Assembly (NCBI GenBank): GCA_905221605.1
Contig: CAJNDS010002612.1
Coordinates: 456,126 to 520,125 of the forward strand
Length of the DNA stretch: 64,000 nt
From: Symbiodinium natans
Lineage: Eukaryota > Sar > Dinophyceae > Suessiales > Symbiodiniaceae
Direction: 5' to 3'
A program made the position numbers and the translations under genes. Each line of letters starts with the position of its first letter. The stretch's first letter is position 1. The notes under the pieces were generated by a model. The model had not been told where the DNA came from, did not search any database, and worked only from the letters and a program-made list of their open reading frames with translations. Of the stretch, positions 1 through 11,203 are shown piece after piece.

Positions 1-90
1 CAGGAGGTTTTTTCTTGGAGGTTCAGGGTACTTAAGAACCCAATTGTCACTGCACTTAATTGCCCACTTACAAGCCCTTGAAGTGCCATA
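1..90 (-). repeat. copy of a dispersed ~85-bp repeat
   Basis: This segment shares the blocks CTTGGAGGTTCA, GGTACTT, CACTTA and CTTACAAGCCC with segments near 865-950 and 12880-12990 (same orientation) and with 7145-7220 and 7625-7715 (opposite orientation). The copies are diverged. No coding capacity is visible. It could be a small non-autonomous element; its ends are not clearly defined. Confidence 0.4.
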
Positions 91-405
91 ATATGGTTCT
101 AATGAAGCGGGGTTCTGTGGTGGGCTAGAATCGGCAAGAAGAGATACGTCGATCCTGCAGGCCTAGAGGCTTTTAAGCCCCAGTTAAATCCTACAAAACC
201 CTTAGGGTGTAGGGTGTAGGGTTTGGGGTTTAGGGTTAGGCCTTAAGAGAGCCCTATAAGTCCAACTCCTCCAGAACCTGAAACTCTCTTGCGATTTACG
301 CTTCAGTTCAGGGCGCTCGCAACTTGACCCCTAAACTCAAAGCTAGCCATCCCCGGACAAGCTCTCTGAACCCCAAACTCCCTGAACCCTGCACCCTAAA
401 GCCGC

Positions 406-598
406 AACCCTAAACCCTAAACCCTGAACCCTAATCCTAAAAACTAAACCCTAGACCCTAAACCCGGAACCTTAAACCCTAAACCCTGAGCCTTAAACCC
501 TAAACCCTAAACCCTAAACCCTAAACCCTGAACCCTGAACCCTGAGCCCTGAGCCCTGAACCCTGAACCCTGAACCCTGAACCCTGAACCCTGAACCC
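406..598 (-). repeat. interstitial telomere-type array (CCCTAAA, CCCTGAA, CCCTGAG)
   Basis: Tandem heptamers of the CCCTAAA type, with many one-base variants (CCCTGAA, CCCTGAG, CCTTAAA). The unit is the C-rich strand of TTTAGGG. The degenerate units and internal position show that this is not a functional chromosome end. Confidence 0.9.
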
Positions 599-1106
599 AA
601 AGTGAGAGGTGGAGGCTCTCCAGGAGCAGGACGGGGGGGGGTTCGGGCTTGTAGTCTACAGGGTTTACGGTTCAGGGTTTAGGGTTTGAGGTTTAGGGTT
701 TATGATTTCAGTAGGGCTTGAGGGGTTTCATCTTGGGGATTAAGATCTTGGGGATTAAGATCTTTGGGGTTCAGGGGCCGGAAAGACGTCTGAGGCTGAC
801 ATGAGTTTGACGTGCAGGCGTAGTGGTTGGTTGTGCCGAAGGTGAAGGTAGCTACGCGGCACTAGACGTGTACTTGGAGGCTTAAGGGGTCTACGAGTTG
901 TAATTGGGGTTACAAGAAGCCTACTTATAACTCTATAGTTGTGTTGAATGCCAGTGAGGAAGTCCCTCAAACCTAAACCCTACCTTAAGGTAGTTTCAAC
1001 TGGCATGATAAGTGGGGTAGCTATCGATAGAATTGGCTATACTTCCAGCCCTGCCAAGCTATCCCATGTACTCTTGAACCATGTCCTCCTCAACCCTAAA
1101 GCCTAA

Positions 1107-1281
1107 CGCTTTTACAAAGTAGGAACTGTACAAGTATAAATATCAAGAGTAGTATATAATCTGTTTGATACAGTTATACTTATCTATCACAGTTTTACAA
1201 GGTAGGAACTGTACAAGTATAGGAAAATATGTGTAATTAGTCGATAATCTGTTTGATGCAGCTATACTTGTCTATCAGCGT
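1107..1281. repeat. tandem duplication, unit ~88 bp
   Basis: Two adjacent copies share TTTTACAA(A/G)GTAGGAACTG at their start, TAATCTGTTTGAT in the middle and a TATACTT(A/G)TCTATCA block near the end. They are about 85-90 percent similar by eye. The copies are AT-rich compared with the flanks. No gene is seen. Confidence 0.7.
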
Positions 1282-1327
1282 TATCTGTTAGTATACCTTG
1301 AGATAAAATGAGATCTATATCTGTATA

Positions 1328-1403
1328 CACCCCAACCCTAAATCCTAAACCCTAAACCTTAAACCCTAAACCCTAAACCCTGAACCCTAAACCCTAAACC
1401 CCC
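1328..1403 (-). repeat. interstitial telomere-type array (CCCTAAA)n
   Basis: Ten or so tandem CCCTAAA heptamers, with CCTTAAA and CCCTGAA variants. Confidence 0.9.
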
Positions 1404-1593
1404 TAAAAACACCTTTCCAGGAGCAGCGGAAGTGGAGTGGGCAACTCGATTCGCGCCTCGGGCGCTGCGAAGGTGAGTGTCAGGCCGTTTGGGGCGGAGG
1501 GTTTAGGGGTTTGGAGTTTAAGGCCGCGCCCTTTGGCTTCAGCGCCGAACCCCTGAACTTCTCTCTGAACCTGATGTCTCCTCCTCCCCACCC

Positions 1594-1845
1594 TTGTAGG
1601 GTTTAGGGTTTAGGGTGTGTTTCAGGGTTTAGGGTTTAGGGTTTAGGCTCGAGGGTGTACTCCCATCATACCAGGCTGCTGGTGGCCAATCCTACTCGAA
1701 GGCTCTGGGCCAAGACGAAATCCCAATCCCGAGATGCCTCAACCCGTTTCAAAAAGGGTTTAGTTTTAGGGTTTAGGGTTTAGGGTTTAGAGTTTAGGGT
1801 TTAGGGTTTAGGGTTTAGGGTTTAGGGTTAGGGTTTAGGAACCCT
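1594..1845 (+). repeat. interstitial telomere-type arrays (TTTAGGG)n
   Basis: Two runs of TTTAGGG (about 1594-1650 and 1753-1845), separated by about 100 bp of unique DNA. They are in the opposite orientation to the flanking arrays at 1328 and 1899. Confidence 0.85.
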
Positions 1846-1898
1846 GCACCCTAATCTGCATAAAGCCCTAAGGCCGCAAACCCAAAAGCGCCCATACC

Positions 1899-2112
1899 AC
1901 AACCCTAAACCCTAAACCCTACACCCTACACCCTACACCCTACACCCTACACCCTACACCCTACACCCTAAACCCTAAACCCTCAACCCTAAACCCAAAA
2001 CCCTGAACCCCAAACCCTCAACCCTAAACCCGAAGCTCCCTCGAGCACCTAGGACGCGAACTAGCCCAAAGTGCAACAAAAAACCCTAAACCCTAAACCC
2101 TGAACCCTACAA
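1899..2112 (-). repeat. interstitial telomere-type array with CCCTACA variant block
   Basis: CCCTAAA heptamers enclose a homogeneous block of CCCTACA units near 1918-1968, so a variant unit has been amplified locally. Confidence 0.85.
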
Positions 2113-2249
2113 CCCGAGACCGGGCAGACCCCGAAGCCCTTAAGCCCAGCGGCCCAAAAAGACCTTCAGGCGCTGCTGAGCGACGCGCGCCAGCACCTGA
2201 ATGCTTCGGAAGAGACCCTCGGCAGAAGTTTCAAAGCGGGGGGGGGGGG

Positions 2250-2475
2250 GTTTCAGGGTTCAGGGTTCAGGGTTTAGGGTTTAGGGTTTAGCGTTTTGGG
2301 TTTAGGGTTTAGGGTTTAGGGTTGAGAGTTTAGGGTTTAGGGTTTAGGGTTTAGGGCTAACAACCCGGGAACGAGGAGGAGAGCCACGGAGAGCCCTAAG
2401 CCCTAAACCCTAAACCCTAACCCCTAAGCCCTAAACCCTAAGCCCTAAACCCTAAACCCTAAACCCTAAACCCAT
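2250..2475. repeat. head-to-head telomere-type arrays
   Basis: TTTAGGG units (2257-2358) are followed after about 40 bp by CCCTAAA units (2397-2473), giving an inverted pair of arrays. Confidence 0.85.
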
Positions 2476-2621
2476 ACAACCCAAACCATTTCTCGGAGGT
2501 TGACGGACTTCGCGGAGGTGGTTTCAAGGCTAAGGTGGCATCTAGGGGCTTTCAATCCCCTGGTAAAACCTCCGTGAATACGCTTGCAGACCCCGTTTGG
2601 AAGCCTTGCAAAACCCTAAGC

Positions 2622-2692
2622 ACTACCCTAAACCCTAAACCCTAAACCCTAAACCCTAAACCCTAAACCCTAAACCCTAAACCCTAAACCCC
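2622..2692 (-). repeat. interstitial telomere-type array (CCCTAAA)n
   Basis: About ten near-perfect CCCTAAA units. Confidence 0.9.
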
Positions 2693-3225
2693 AAGTCAGA
2701 AGTTGCTTTACATAAGTGAGAGAGCGGAGGCTCCCCACTCCCACCCGAAACCCAAAGCCCGAATCTCACCCTCAGCCTGCCATCATGTGCAGACGCAGTG
2801 GAGGCCCAAAAGCGAGGACCCCCAAACTCCGAAACCCTAACCTCCAAAGCCGTAAACCTCAACTGCAGCTTGGGTTTAAGGTTTTAGGGGTTTCGGGGTT
2901 AGGGTTTTAAGGGCTTAGGGCTTAGGGTTTAGGGTTTAGGGTTTAGGGTTCCAAGCCCTGAACCTCAAAGCTCGATCCCCCCTATCCTAAAGTAGACTCC
3001 AAACACTCATTCCTGAACCCTGCAAGGTCAATCTGAACCCTCAACGTGAGTTTTGAGTCGGCGAGTTGCTAGACCCCAAACCCCAAACCCTAAACTCTCA
3101 ACCCTAACCCCCCCCCCCCCAACAAAAAAAAAAAACCTTTTGGGTCCTCCGTGTTTCTCCTCCCCGAGGATGCTCCAAACCTGGCGGCGAGATGGCGAAG
3201 CGTTGCAGCTCCTTCGACGGAGTAG

Positions 3226-3447
3226 TTTAGGGTTTAGGGGTTTAGCGTTTATGGCTTAGGGTTTGGGTTTAGGGTTTAGGGTTTGGGGTTTGGGGTTTGG
3301 GGTTTGGGGTTTGGGGTTTGGGGTTTGGGGTTTGGGGTTTGGGGTTTGGGTTTTGGGGTTTGGGGTTTGGGGTTTGGGGTTTGGGGTTTGGGGTTTGGGG
3401 TTTGGGTTTTGGGGTTTGGGGTTTGGGGTTTCGGGGGTTTGGGGTAG
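3226..3447 (+). repeat. TTTAGGG array grading into a TTTGGGG array
   Basis: A few TTTAGGG units at 3226-3285 pass into about 22 tandem TTTGGGG units (3286-3440). One TTTTGGGG unit recurs at intervals. The repeat lacks stop codons in several frames, so long reading frames crossing it on both strands are repeat artefacts and not genes. Confidence 0.9.
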
Positions 3448-3804
3448 GCTTCCCAAACTTCACGTGAAGAGTACGGGGCGGGGGGAGGGGAGGCTTGTGG
3501 CACCCTACAATGAAGAGACTTCCTTGGACAATGGAATGCTTCCGAGGAAGCCCTTCAAAGCATTCGCGGCTTTCTACGAATTGCTTAAGAACACCCAAAC
3601 AAAACTAATAGAAAGTCTTCTTCCTTGTAAGGGTATTATTGGATTATTGTTTAATCTTGTTTGGGGGTTCTTAAGCAAACTACTATTCGTAGTTTAAGGC
3701 TTAGTGTCGTCCGCTGCGCCCCAAAGTCCTCCTGCCCTGTTCCGAGGCAAGACCAGCGGGCCAGCGTAGCAGATTTGCGCGACCGGTTGGAGAAGGCACG
3801 CGCT

Positions 3805-3925
3805 AGGGTTTAGGGTTTAGGGTTTAGGGTTTAGGGTTTAGGGTTTAGGGTTTAGGGTTTAGGGTTTAGGGTTTAGGGTTTAGGGTTTAGGGTTTAGGGT
3901 TTTTGGGTTTAGGGTTTAGGGGGGG
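3805..3925 (+). repeat. interstitial telomere-type array (TTTAGGG)n
   Basis: About 17 tandem TTTAGGG units, nearly perfect up to 3898. Confidence 0.95.
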
Positions 3926-4013
3926 TTCCCCAAACAGGTTTTCAGGGACACACTAAACTTGGGAAACGCCAGGGCATGTAGGGCAGGTTTATAGATCACC
4001 AGAAGCCGTTTTT

Positions 4014-4047
4014 CCACACACACGCACACACACACACACACACACAC
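4014..4047. repeat. (CA)n microsatellite
   Basis: Seventeen or so CA dinucleotides with one G interruption. Confidence 0.95.
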
Positions 4048-4434
4048 TTTTTTACTTTTTTGTGTTGTGGCAATCCGACAACCCCTTTGCCACATAGTCT
4101 GGTTCTCAGGTGTGGGGCTTCAGTGGCAAAGCTGGCCAAGCAGAAAACTTGTTTGCTCTTTTCTTTTTTCTCGTTTGCTTTGGGTTTCGTCGGTTAGTGT
4201 TCCTGTCTTCTGCCCAGGCCGATCGGGTTGCCTCATTTCTATATAATTTACGGTATATTCCTTAATTAAGGGGTATTGGGCTCTTTGGGCAGTTTAAGTC
4301 GATTAAATGTGGTATTGTGGTAGAAGCAGAGTGTCGGGACTTGCTGAGCTATATACTTTGTTGTATGTAGAGTTCAAGCCCGTTAAACCTCGTAGGAACA
4401 TTGTGGACAGCTCGTTGAACAGCATGGAATAGGT

Positions 4435-4820
4435 GTGGAAGGTATGCAGAGATTAGGTGGGCCAGCTGCGGAAACTCTGCGAAATGGTTGTGGGTTTGTT
4501 GTGGAATATATGCGGAAACTATGTGATGTAAAATTTTGCGGAGTTGCGGAAGGTTGTGGAAGCTTTGTGGAAGATTGCGGGCACTTTGCGGAAAGATGGT
4601 GGACGATTTGCAAAAATCCTTGCAGACAAGCTGCGGAAACATGGTGGGAAATCTGCGGAAACTTTGTGGAAAGATTGCGGAAACTGTGCGGAGACTTGGC
4701 AGAAAATGTGCGGAAACTCTGTCGAAACTCTGCGGAAAGTTTGTGGAGAATCTGCGGAAAGTTTGCGGTGAATCTGCGGAAACTCAGGAGGAAATCTGCG
4801 GAAAGTTTGCAACAAGTCGA
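4435..4820 (+). repeat. degenerate 12-15-bp tandem repeat (TGCGGAAACTTTG-like)
   Basis: Roughly 25 imperfect copies of a G-rich unit close to TGCGGAAACTTTG or TGTGGAAAGATTG. The unit contains no stop codon in several frames, so open frames up to 155 codons exist on both strands. I read this as a repeat and not as a gene, because several frames are open in parallel and no known domain appears. Confidence 0.75.
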
Positions 4821-4912
4821 AACGTTTGGGTCTGGAAATTACAGCTTAGTTTGTGAAACAGTTTGGACACAACAGGCTCGGCCGCGCATCTTCCACATAT
4901 AGCAGAGGTTAG

Positions 4913-5077
4913 GTTGTCTTTCCACTTCTGTTTCCGGGTGCGCAGGTTGTCTTTCCACATCTGTTTCCACGTGCGCAGGTTGTCTGTCTACATCTGTTTC
5001 CGCGTGCGTTGGCTGTCTTACCCCATCTGTCTCAGCGTGCGCCGGTTGTCTTTCTACATCTGATTTCGCGTGCAGCT
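4913..5077 (+). repeat. 33-bp minisatellite, five units
   Basis: Five consecutive 33-bp units start at 4913, 4946, 4979, 5012 and 5045. Each has the pattern GTTGTCTTTCCACATCTG followed by TTTCCGCGTGCGCAG, with a few substitutions per unit and no length change. Confidence 0.9.
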
Positions 5078-5777
5078 GTTTCCGCACCAGCCTGGGCAAA
5101 AAACAAGCAAAGTTTTCGCGCAATCTGTTTTACTATTATCAAGGGGCTAAAAGTGAAAAGTTTTATGGCGCCCAGGAAGAGAATGTAGGGGCGCACGTGA
5201 ACCCCACGAATATTAAAAGTTCCATGAAAAGTACTATATGTTGATTACGTTTACCGCGGGCGTACACATGAAAATTAATAAAAGCATGAACGAAGTGAAT
5301 ATATCAACGAATCAAGTGAGTGAATGCATGAACTGAGTGAATGCCCCAACACCAAATAAAGTTAGCTTGTTTTAATTTGCCCACTAAAATAATGTAATGA
5401 AAGGGGCTTTTGGCCAAGGAAACCAATGCGCCAATCATCACTCTTGGTTCAACAGTATTATTAAGTTGTGCAAAAGGCTAGAAAATGAACTAAGGTCTTG
5501 TTTCAGGTTTCTTGTGGTCTTGGCGTTTCTTCTTTTTCGGGGTTGTGGCCTGCTCGGGCAGGGCAAGCGCTCAGGGCTCATGGAATGAAATGCCCATGGG
5601 CCCAATAAAACTCAAACCCAGGCCGACACCTCTACCCTACACCCGAAACCCGTAGGCGAAGGCCCCATACGCGATAGTGGCAGCAAAGCCGTTTAGTCTG
5701 AAGGAGACTCTTGCTGTATGGGTTTCAGGGGGATTATCCCAGAGGCCTTAACCCCTAAAACCCTGAAACCAAAAAAC

Positions 5778-5868
5778 TTGGGATGTTCCCTCCTATACTA
5801 ACAGTCCTTACTAGCACCCTCTATTATAACCCCTTTTAAGGACTGCTAGTATAAGGGGAGCATCCCAA
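5778..5868. repeat. foldback (MITE-like) element, 91 bp
   Basis: The ends form an inverted repeat of about 31 bp: TTGGGATGTTCCC...CAGTCCTT on the left and AAGGACTG...GAGCATCCCAA on the right, with a few mismatches and a spacer of about 30 bp. No target duplication is clear. Confidence 0.7.
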
Positions 5869-5981
5869 CCTGAAACCCTAAAACCACGAAACCCTCAAAC
5901 CTGAAACCCTAACTCCCTGAAGCCCTGAACCCCCTGAAACCCTGAGGGTTTAGGGGCACCCCCCCCCCCCAAAAAAAAAAC

Positions 5982-6010
5982 ACATATATATATATATATA
6001 TAACCATAAT

Positions 6011-6043
<33 letters not shown>

Positions 6044-6046
6044 ATA
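5982..6046. repeat. (TA)n microsatellite
   Basis: Two runs of TA separated by a short A/C-rich segment. They follow a C-run and A-run at 5958-5980. Confidence 0.95.
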
Positions 6047-6374
6047 ATAAGAATAATAATAAAATTAGAATAAAAAAAGAAGACAAGTCTTTGCGAAGTT
6101 GTACTCTGTCCAAAGCTTCTATTGGAAACCTTTAACCAGAGACCCTGAGCCCTAACCCTACAAGCCTTCGGGAGGGACGTGTTTTGTGCTCCTAAATTCC
6201 TGAACCCTCAATCCCAAACCCTAAACCCCAAATCCCTAAACCCTATAAGCCCTAACTTAGTGTGGGCGCAGCTACTGTACTCGCCTCTTTTTCTAGGAGC
6301 CCGCCATCGCACCCATCAGCCATCTATCAACTCCTAGAGCTCAAAAGAAAACCACGCAAATCACCAAAGGCCAA

Positions 6375-7150
6375 ATGGCCTCCATTCTCCGGCTAGATTC
6401 CCTGCCTGCCCTGGAGCTTTCGGCCTCGACGGCGCTGGTGGAGCAGGCAGAAGCCCAGCCGCTTGAAGGCGAGAAAGTGAGCGCCTGGTGCATTTGCAAG
6501 GCCGACGGGCTCAAGACTTCCCCCCCACCTGGGACAGAGCGTCGACAAGGCCACCTGCGTTTTGAGCAGAGAAGATAAGGTTTGGGGCTGATCGGGCTGC
6601 AGACAGGGAGGGATCGGGGCCATGACAATCTAGCCCCGAAGCAGAAGCTTGCTTTTGAAGCCTGGCAGGGGGCATCACAGCGCACGCTTGTGCTGCACAA
6701 GCAAAACCAGCGAAAGCTCAAGTCGTGGGCAGACCGGTGAAAAGGCCGGCTGAAGAAAGCATTGCATGGCTGGCACAATTGACATGACAAGCAATGCCCA
6801 AGACCTGCGCATTCGGACAGGCCACGGGCCATAGTATGCCCTCAAGCTGCTGGAAGGAGACATCATCCAGCCACCCGACAGCTTGCCGGAGGTTCTGGAC
6901 CGCTGGCTTGAGGAGGGCGTGGAACCACAAGCTGAGCACGCAGGAATGCCGCGCGGCGATGATGAGGATGCTGAGGTAGACGAACTGCAGGTGGCGGAAG
7001 AACAGGCGACAGCCTTCTATTTGCGATCCAGATGAAGAAGATCTGGATCCGAACATCTACAGCGGCTGGCTCTTTGCTCAGTCTGAGGATGAGTCCGATG
7101 CAGAAAATGGGAAAGGTCCAGCCTACGCAGAAGGCAACCCCAACTATAAC
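6375..7150 (+). pseudogene. possible degenerate coding remnant, unrecognised
   Basis: A 67-codon frame from ATG 6375 (to 6578) has a protein-like composition, and downstream stretches are open in changing frames, for example an acidic segment around 6860-7020. No domain is recognised. The non-repetitive, moderately GC-rich composition differs from the surrounding telomere-type repeats. It may be a decayed exon or part of an old element. Confidence is low. Confidence 0.2.
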
Positions 7151-7734
7151 CATGTTAGGGCACTTAATAAGTGGGTTCTTAGCACAGTTATGACTGGGTT
7201 GTAAGTACCATGAACCTCCTAGTAAAACGTCGCCCTCCCAGGCGCTTCTGAACCCTAAGCCCTGAGCCCTAAGCCCTAAGTCCTAAACCCTAAAAAAGAA
7301 AACCCACCCCCTCCTGGGACAAGAGGTGGGGGAGGCGGCCGCCACCAACGAGAAGGAGCTGCGCTCCCAGAGGCCGCTGTGAGTTGGTTGGTAGGGTGGG
7401 CTTTATGGTTTAGGGTTTTAAGGGTTTAGAGATTAGGGTTTAAGGTTTATAGGGCATTATGGTGTATTATAGGGTTTCCAGGGTTTATAGGGCTGATAGC
7501 AATGGGTTTTTTGGGTGTTGATTCATAGGGCTTTGAGGGTGTGTAAGGTTTATGGGGTATTATAGGGTTTGTAGGGTATTATAGGTAGGGTTTAGGGTTA
7601 CGGGTTTCGGGAGTGATAACCCACCTGTACCCATATTAGGGCACTTAGGAGCTTGTAAGGGGGCCTACGTACAGTTATAGCCGGGTTCATAAGTGCGAGG
7701 AACCTCCAAGAAGTCCGGAGAAGTTTACAGACCC

Positions 7735-8060
7735 TAAACCCTCCTAAACCCTAAACCTAAACCCTAAACCCTAAACCCTAAACCCTACACCCTAAACCCT
7801 AAACCCTAAACCTTAGACCCTAAACCCTAAACCCTAAACGCTAAACCCTAAACCCTAAGCCCTAAGCCCTAAGCCCTAAGCCCTGAGCCTAAGCCCTAAG
7901 CCCTAAACCCTAAACCCTACACCCTACACCCTAAACCCTACACCCGAAACCCTACACCCTAAACCCTAAACCCTAAAACCTAAACCCTAAACCTTAAACC
8001 CTAAACCCTAAACCCTAAACCCTAAACCCTGAACCCTAAACCCTAAACCCTAAACCCAAG
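7735..8060 (-). repeat. interstitial telomere-type array (CCCTAAA with CCCTAAG and CCCTACA blocks)
   Basis: About 45 heptamers. Blocks of CCCTAAG (7852-7905) and CCCTACA (7916-7962) sit inside the CCCTAAA array, showing local homogenisation of variant units. Confidence 0.9.
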
Positions 8061-8154
8061 CTTCGGACGCAGGTCGCTTCTCGACCAGTTGGCAGCGAAC
8101 TTTCAGACGCTGCAAGATCGCTTGGCCTTCGGCCTCAGAGAGCTGGAGACAAAC

Positions 8155-8250
8155 CCGCCTAGCCCTAAACCCTAAACCCGAAACCCTAAACCCCAAACCC
8201 TAAGCCCTAAACCCTAAACCCTAACCCTAAACCCTAAACCGTAAGCCCCT
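8155..8250 (-). repeat. interstitial telomere-type array
   Basis: About 12 CCCTAAA-type units with variants. Confidence 0.85.
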
Positions 8251-8409
8251 GAAGCCCTAGCCCTAAACCCTCAATCGTCAACAGGCGTAAAGGACCCAGA
8301 AGGTCAAGCTGCCAGGAAGGGAGTATCATCGGAGGTTCTTTTTCTGCAGGCGAGCCGCTCGCGCCCGCACGGGTTGAGCATCCATTTAGGGTGTTTATCG
8401 AGTAATTTT

Positions 8410-8513
8410 GGTCAGTTCTCTAAATGATGGTCCTTATTTGTGTACCCCAAAATAAGAAGGGCCGCCTTATAATTCGGACCCCCAAAAAGGGAACAGAGTT
8501 AAGAGAACTGACC
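8410..8513. repeat. foldback (MITE-like) element, ~104 bp
   Basis: A perfect 12-bp terminal inverted repeat, GGTCAGTTCTCT at 8410-8421 and AGAGAACTGACC at 8502-8513, encloses 80 bp without a gene. No target duplication was identified. Confidence 0.6.
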
Positions 8514-8944
8514 AGATCAGGAAGGACGCAGTTTCGAAAATGGGTACCTCAACAAGGGTCGCTTTGGGTTTTGGGTTTGCGGCGTGAGTTCAAGGTTCCC
8601 CATGTACCCTAAACCCTAAAACCTAAATCCTAAAGCCTAAACCCTAAACCCTAAACCCCTAAGCCCCCAAACCCCAAACCCCTGTTCATCTGCCTTGGGA
8701 GCACTCCGAGCTGCAAATTGCACACTCCTGGTTCAGAGTAGCGCGCTCCCGGTTCCTTCTTCAAAAACATCCCTTCTTCAACCTGTGCAGCAGAAAATGC
8801 TTCCTGGTGCTGTGCAAGACGATGTCAGGCATCTGCGCGTCCTGCTGGAAGTAGAGATGTGGAGTTTCGGATGCGACTTTCGCTTCATGCTTGCGGGCTC
8901 CGCACTGACCACTGGGGCAGCAGCAGGAAGACGGTTGCATGCAG

Positions 8945-9020
8945 GGTTAAGGGTTTAGGGTTTAGGGTTTAGGGTTTAGGGTTTAGAGTTTAGGGTTTAG
9001 GGTTTAGGGTTTAGGGTTTT
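8945..9020 (+). repeat. interstitial telomere-type array (TTTAGGG)n
   Basis: About ten TTTAGGG units, one carrying TTTAGAG. Confidence 0.9.
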
Positions 9021-9249
9021 ATGCTGAGGCTTGCAAACTCTGTGTGAGCTGCCCTGGGGGACCACGCCCGACGAATCTTGATGCCAGGCCAGTCGAAAGG
9101 GGCGTAGACGTGCCCGGTGACACTACAAGCCCAAACTCGCAGCCACAAACCCTGAATCAGAGAGTCCACCCTAAAATATTGGAAGCTTCAACCCTAAATC
9201 TCTAGGCCCCAAAGCCAAGAAGCGCCCTCTTTAGCATTCCTGGGCTCGC

Positions 9250-9387
9250 GCACCCTAAACCCTAAACCCTAAACCCTAAACCCTAAACCCTAAACCCTAA
9301 ACCCTAAACCCTAACCCTAAACCCTAAACCCTAAACCCTAAACCCTAAACCCTAAACCCTAAACCCTAAACCCTAAACCCTAAACAG
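9250..9387 (-). repeat. interstitial telomere-type array (CCCTAAA)n
   Basis: Nineteen or so nearly perfect CCCTAAA units with one six-base unit. Confidence 0.95.
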
Positions 9388-9659
9388 ACTTCCACTAAGC
9401 ACCGAGGTGGTGGTCGAGGCAGCCGCCTCCAAGCAGTCGAACTCCCTGCTGAGCTTGCGGCAGAAGCTGCAGTCTGTCAAGGACTTAGGGTTTAGGGTTT
9501 AGGGTTTAGGGCTTGGGGTTTAGGGTTTAGGGTATAGGGTTTAGGGTTTACAGGATGCAATCTGTCAAGGACCTCGTTGAGGAGGTTTTTAGCTTTCGTG
9601 AATCTGGGTTTGGGCTTGAGCCTTCCAAGCCGGTCGACTGTAGTTAGGGCGCTGTAACC

Positions 9660-10133
9660 CCTAAACCCCTAACCCTAAACCCTAAGCCCTAAGCCCTGAG
9701 CCCTGAGCCCTAAGCCCTAAGCCCTAAGCCCTAAACCCCAAACCCTAAACCCTAAACCCTCGACCTAAACCCTAAACCCTAAACCCTAAACCCTAAACCC
9801 TAAACCCTAAACCCTAAACCCTAAACCCTAAACCCTAAACCCTAAACCCTAAACCCTAAACCCTAAACCCTAAACCCTAAACCCTAAACCCTAAACCCTA
9901 AAACCCTAAACCCTAAACCCTAAACCCTAAACCCTAAACCCTAAACCCTAAACCCTAAACCCTAAACCCTAAACCCTAAACCCTAAACCCTAAACCCTAA
10001 ACCCTAAACCCTAAACCCTAAACCCTAAACCCTAAACCCTAAACCCTAAACCCTAAACCCTAAACCCTAAACCCTAAACCCTAAACCCTAAACCCTAAAC
10101 CCTAAACCCTAAACCCTAAACCCTAAACCCTAC
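9660..10133 (-). repeat. longest interstitial telomere-type array (CCCTAAA)n
   Basis: About 65 heptamers. The first 100 bp hold CCCTAAG and CCCTGAG variants, and from about 9770 the array is almost perfect CCCTAAA for more than 350 bp. This is the longest and purest block in the window. It is flanked by unique DNA on both sides, so it is interstitial here unless the assembly is wrong. Confidence 0.95.
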
Positions 10134-10293
10134 CTGAACATACCCTAATGGGCGCTGGAGAACCTTACCTTGACTAACTACGTAGGCCTTTCACATCCAG
10201 GCTTCGTGGTTTCGCTTCTGGGGCTAGAGCATTCACGACCCTGCAAGACATCCTCGCCAGGGGTTTGGGCTTTAGGGTTAGGGTTTATTTCCA

Positions 10294-10670
10294 CACCCTA
10301 AACCCTAAACCCTAAACCCTAAACCCTAAACCCTAAACCCTAGACCCTGTCAGCGCAGACCCTATCACCCAAAACCCTATCACCCCGAATTCTGAATCCG
10401 ATACCCTAAGCCTGATACCCTGAATCCTGAATCCTAAATCCTACGTCCTAAGCCTTAAGCCCAAAACCCAAAACCCTGTTGCCCTAAACCCTTAATCCCA
10501 TCCCCAGAAGCTTAGGAGTTTCAGGGTTTTGGCCCATTTGTCATTTCGGGAGGTCAGGGAGGGTGCAAACGTTGGGGAGCAAGTTCCTTAACGCCAAGCA
10601 CCGAAGCACCAGGTTTAGGGTTTAGGGTTTAGGGTTTGGGGTTTAGGGTTTAGGGTTTAGGGTTTAGGGT
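10294..10670. repeat. two short opposed telomere-type arrays
   Basis: CCCTAAA units at about 10294-10348 and TTTAGGG units at about 10612-10670, with about 260 bp of mostly unique sequence between them. Confidence 0.85.
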
Positions 10671-10975
10671 CCCATAGCTGCACTTCTACCATCAGCCACG
10701 TTCAGTGAGTGGGAGGAGAGCAGCAGCACGCAGCAGAAGGCCTTGGCTTTGGATGGATTTTGAGAGGTTCATAATTAGTGTTCAGGGTAACCCCAAAACC
10801 CTACAACCCCCAAAGCCCCATAACCCCAAACCACAAAGCCCTAAGCACCCCCAAGTCGGGAGGGTCTTTGTGACCCTTAGCATCGTAACTGGCACCGTGC
10901 ACGCCCCAAGCCCCCTTCGTGTGAAGGATCCCTTCTGTAATGTTGAGGCGCCTGGTTTTGCCCAAAGCGGCTCCC

Positions 10976-11203
10976 CTAAACCCTATAACCCTACACCCTA
11001 AACCCTACACCCTACACCCTAAACCGTAAGCCCTAGGCCCTAAGCCCGGGTCTGCGGGTTTTGGTTTCAGTCTGCACGGGTGGGCTTTAAGAATACACAG
11101 GACAGGGTTTGGGGTTTGGGGATTGGGGTTTGGGGTTTGGGGTTTGGGGTTTGGGGTTTAGGGTTTAGGGTTTAGGGTTTCGGGTTTAGGGTTTAGGGTT
11201 TAG
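10976..11203. repeat. telomere-type arrays with CCCTACA and TTTGGGG variants
   Basis: CCCTACA/CCCTAAA units at 10976-11046 face TTTGGGG then TTTAGGG units at 11105-11203. Confidence 0.85.

Larger units (their letters stand above)
3926..6374. other. gene-less stretch
   Basis: Apart from the microsatellite, two minisatellites, a foldback element and scattered telomere-type units, nothing recognisable is seen. Short open frames on both strands show no domain or compositional signal that would support a gene. Confidence 0.6.

Noticed and set aside
3256-3697. Open frames of 66-144 codons across the TTTGGGG array on both strands
   Set aside because: They are read-through of a stop-free heptamer repeat, open in several frames at once.
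4349-4902. Overlapping frames of 75-155 codons on both strands
   Set aside because: The 12-15-bp repeat lacks stops; no domain and no single favoured frame.
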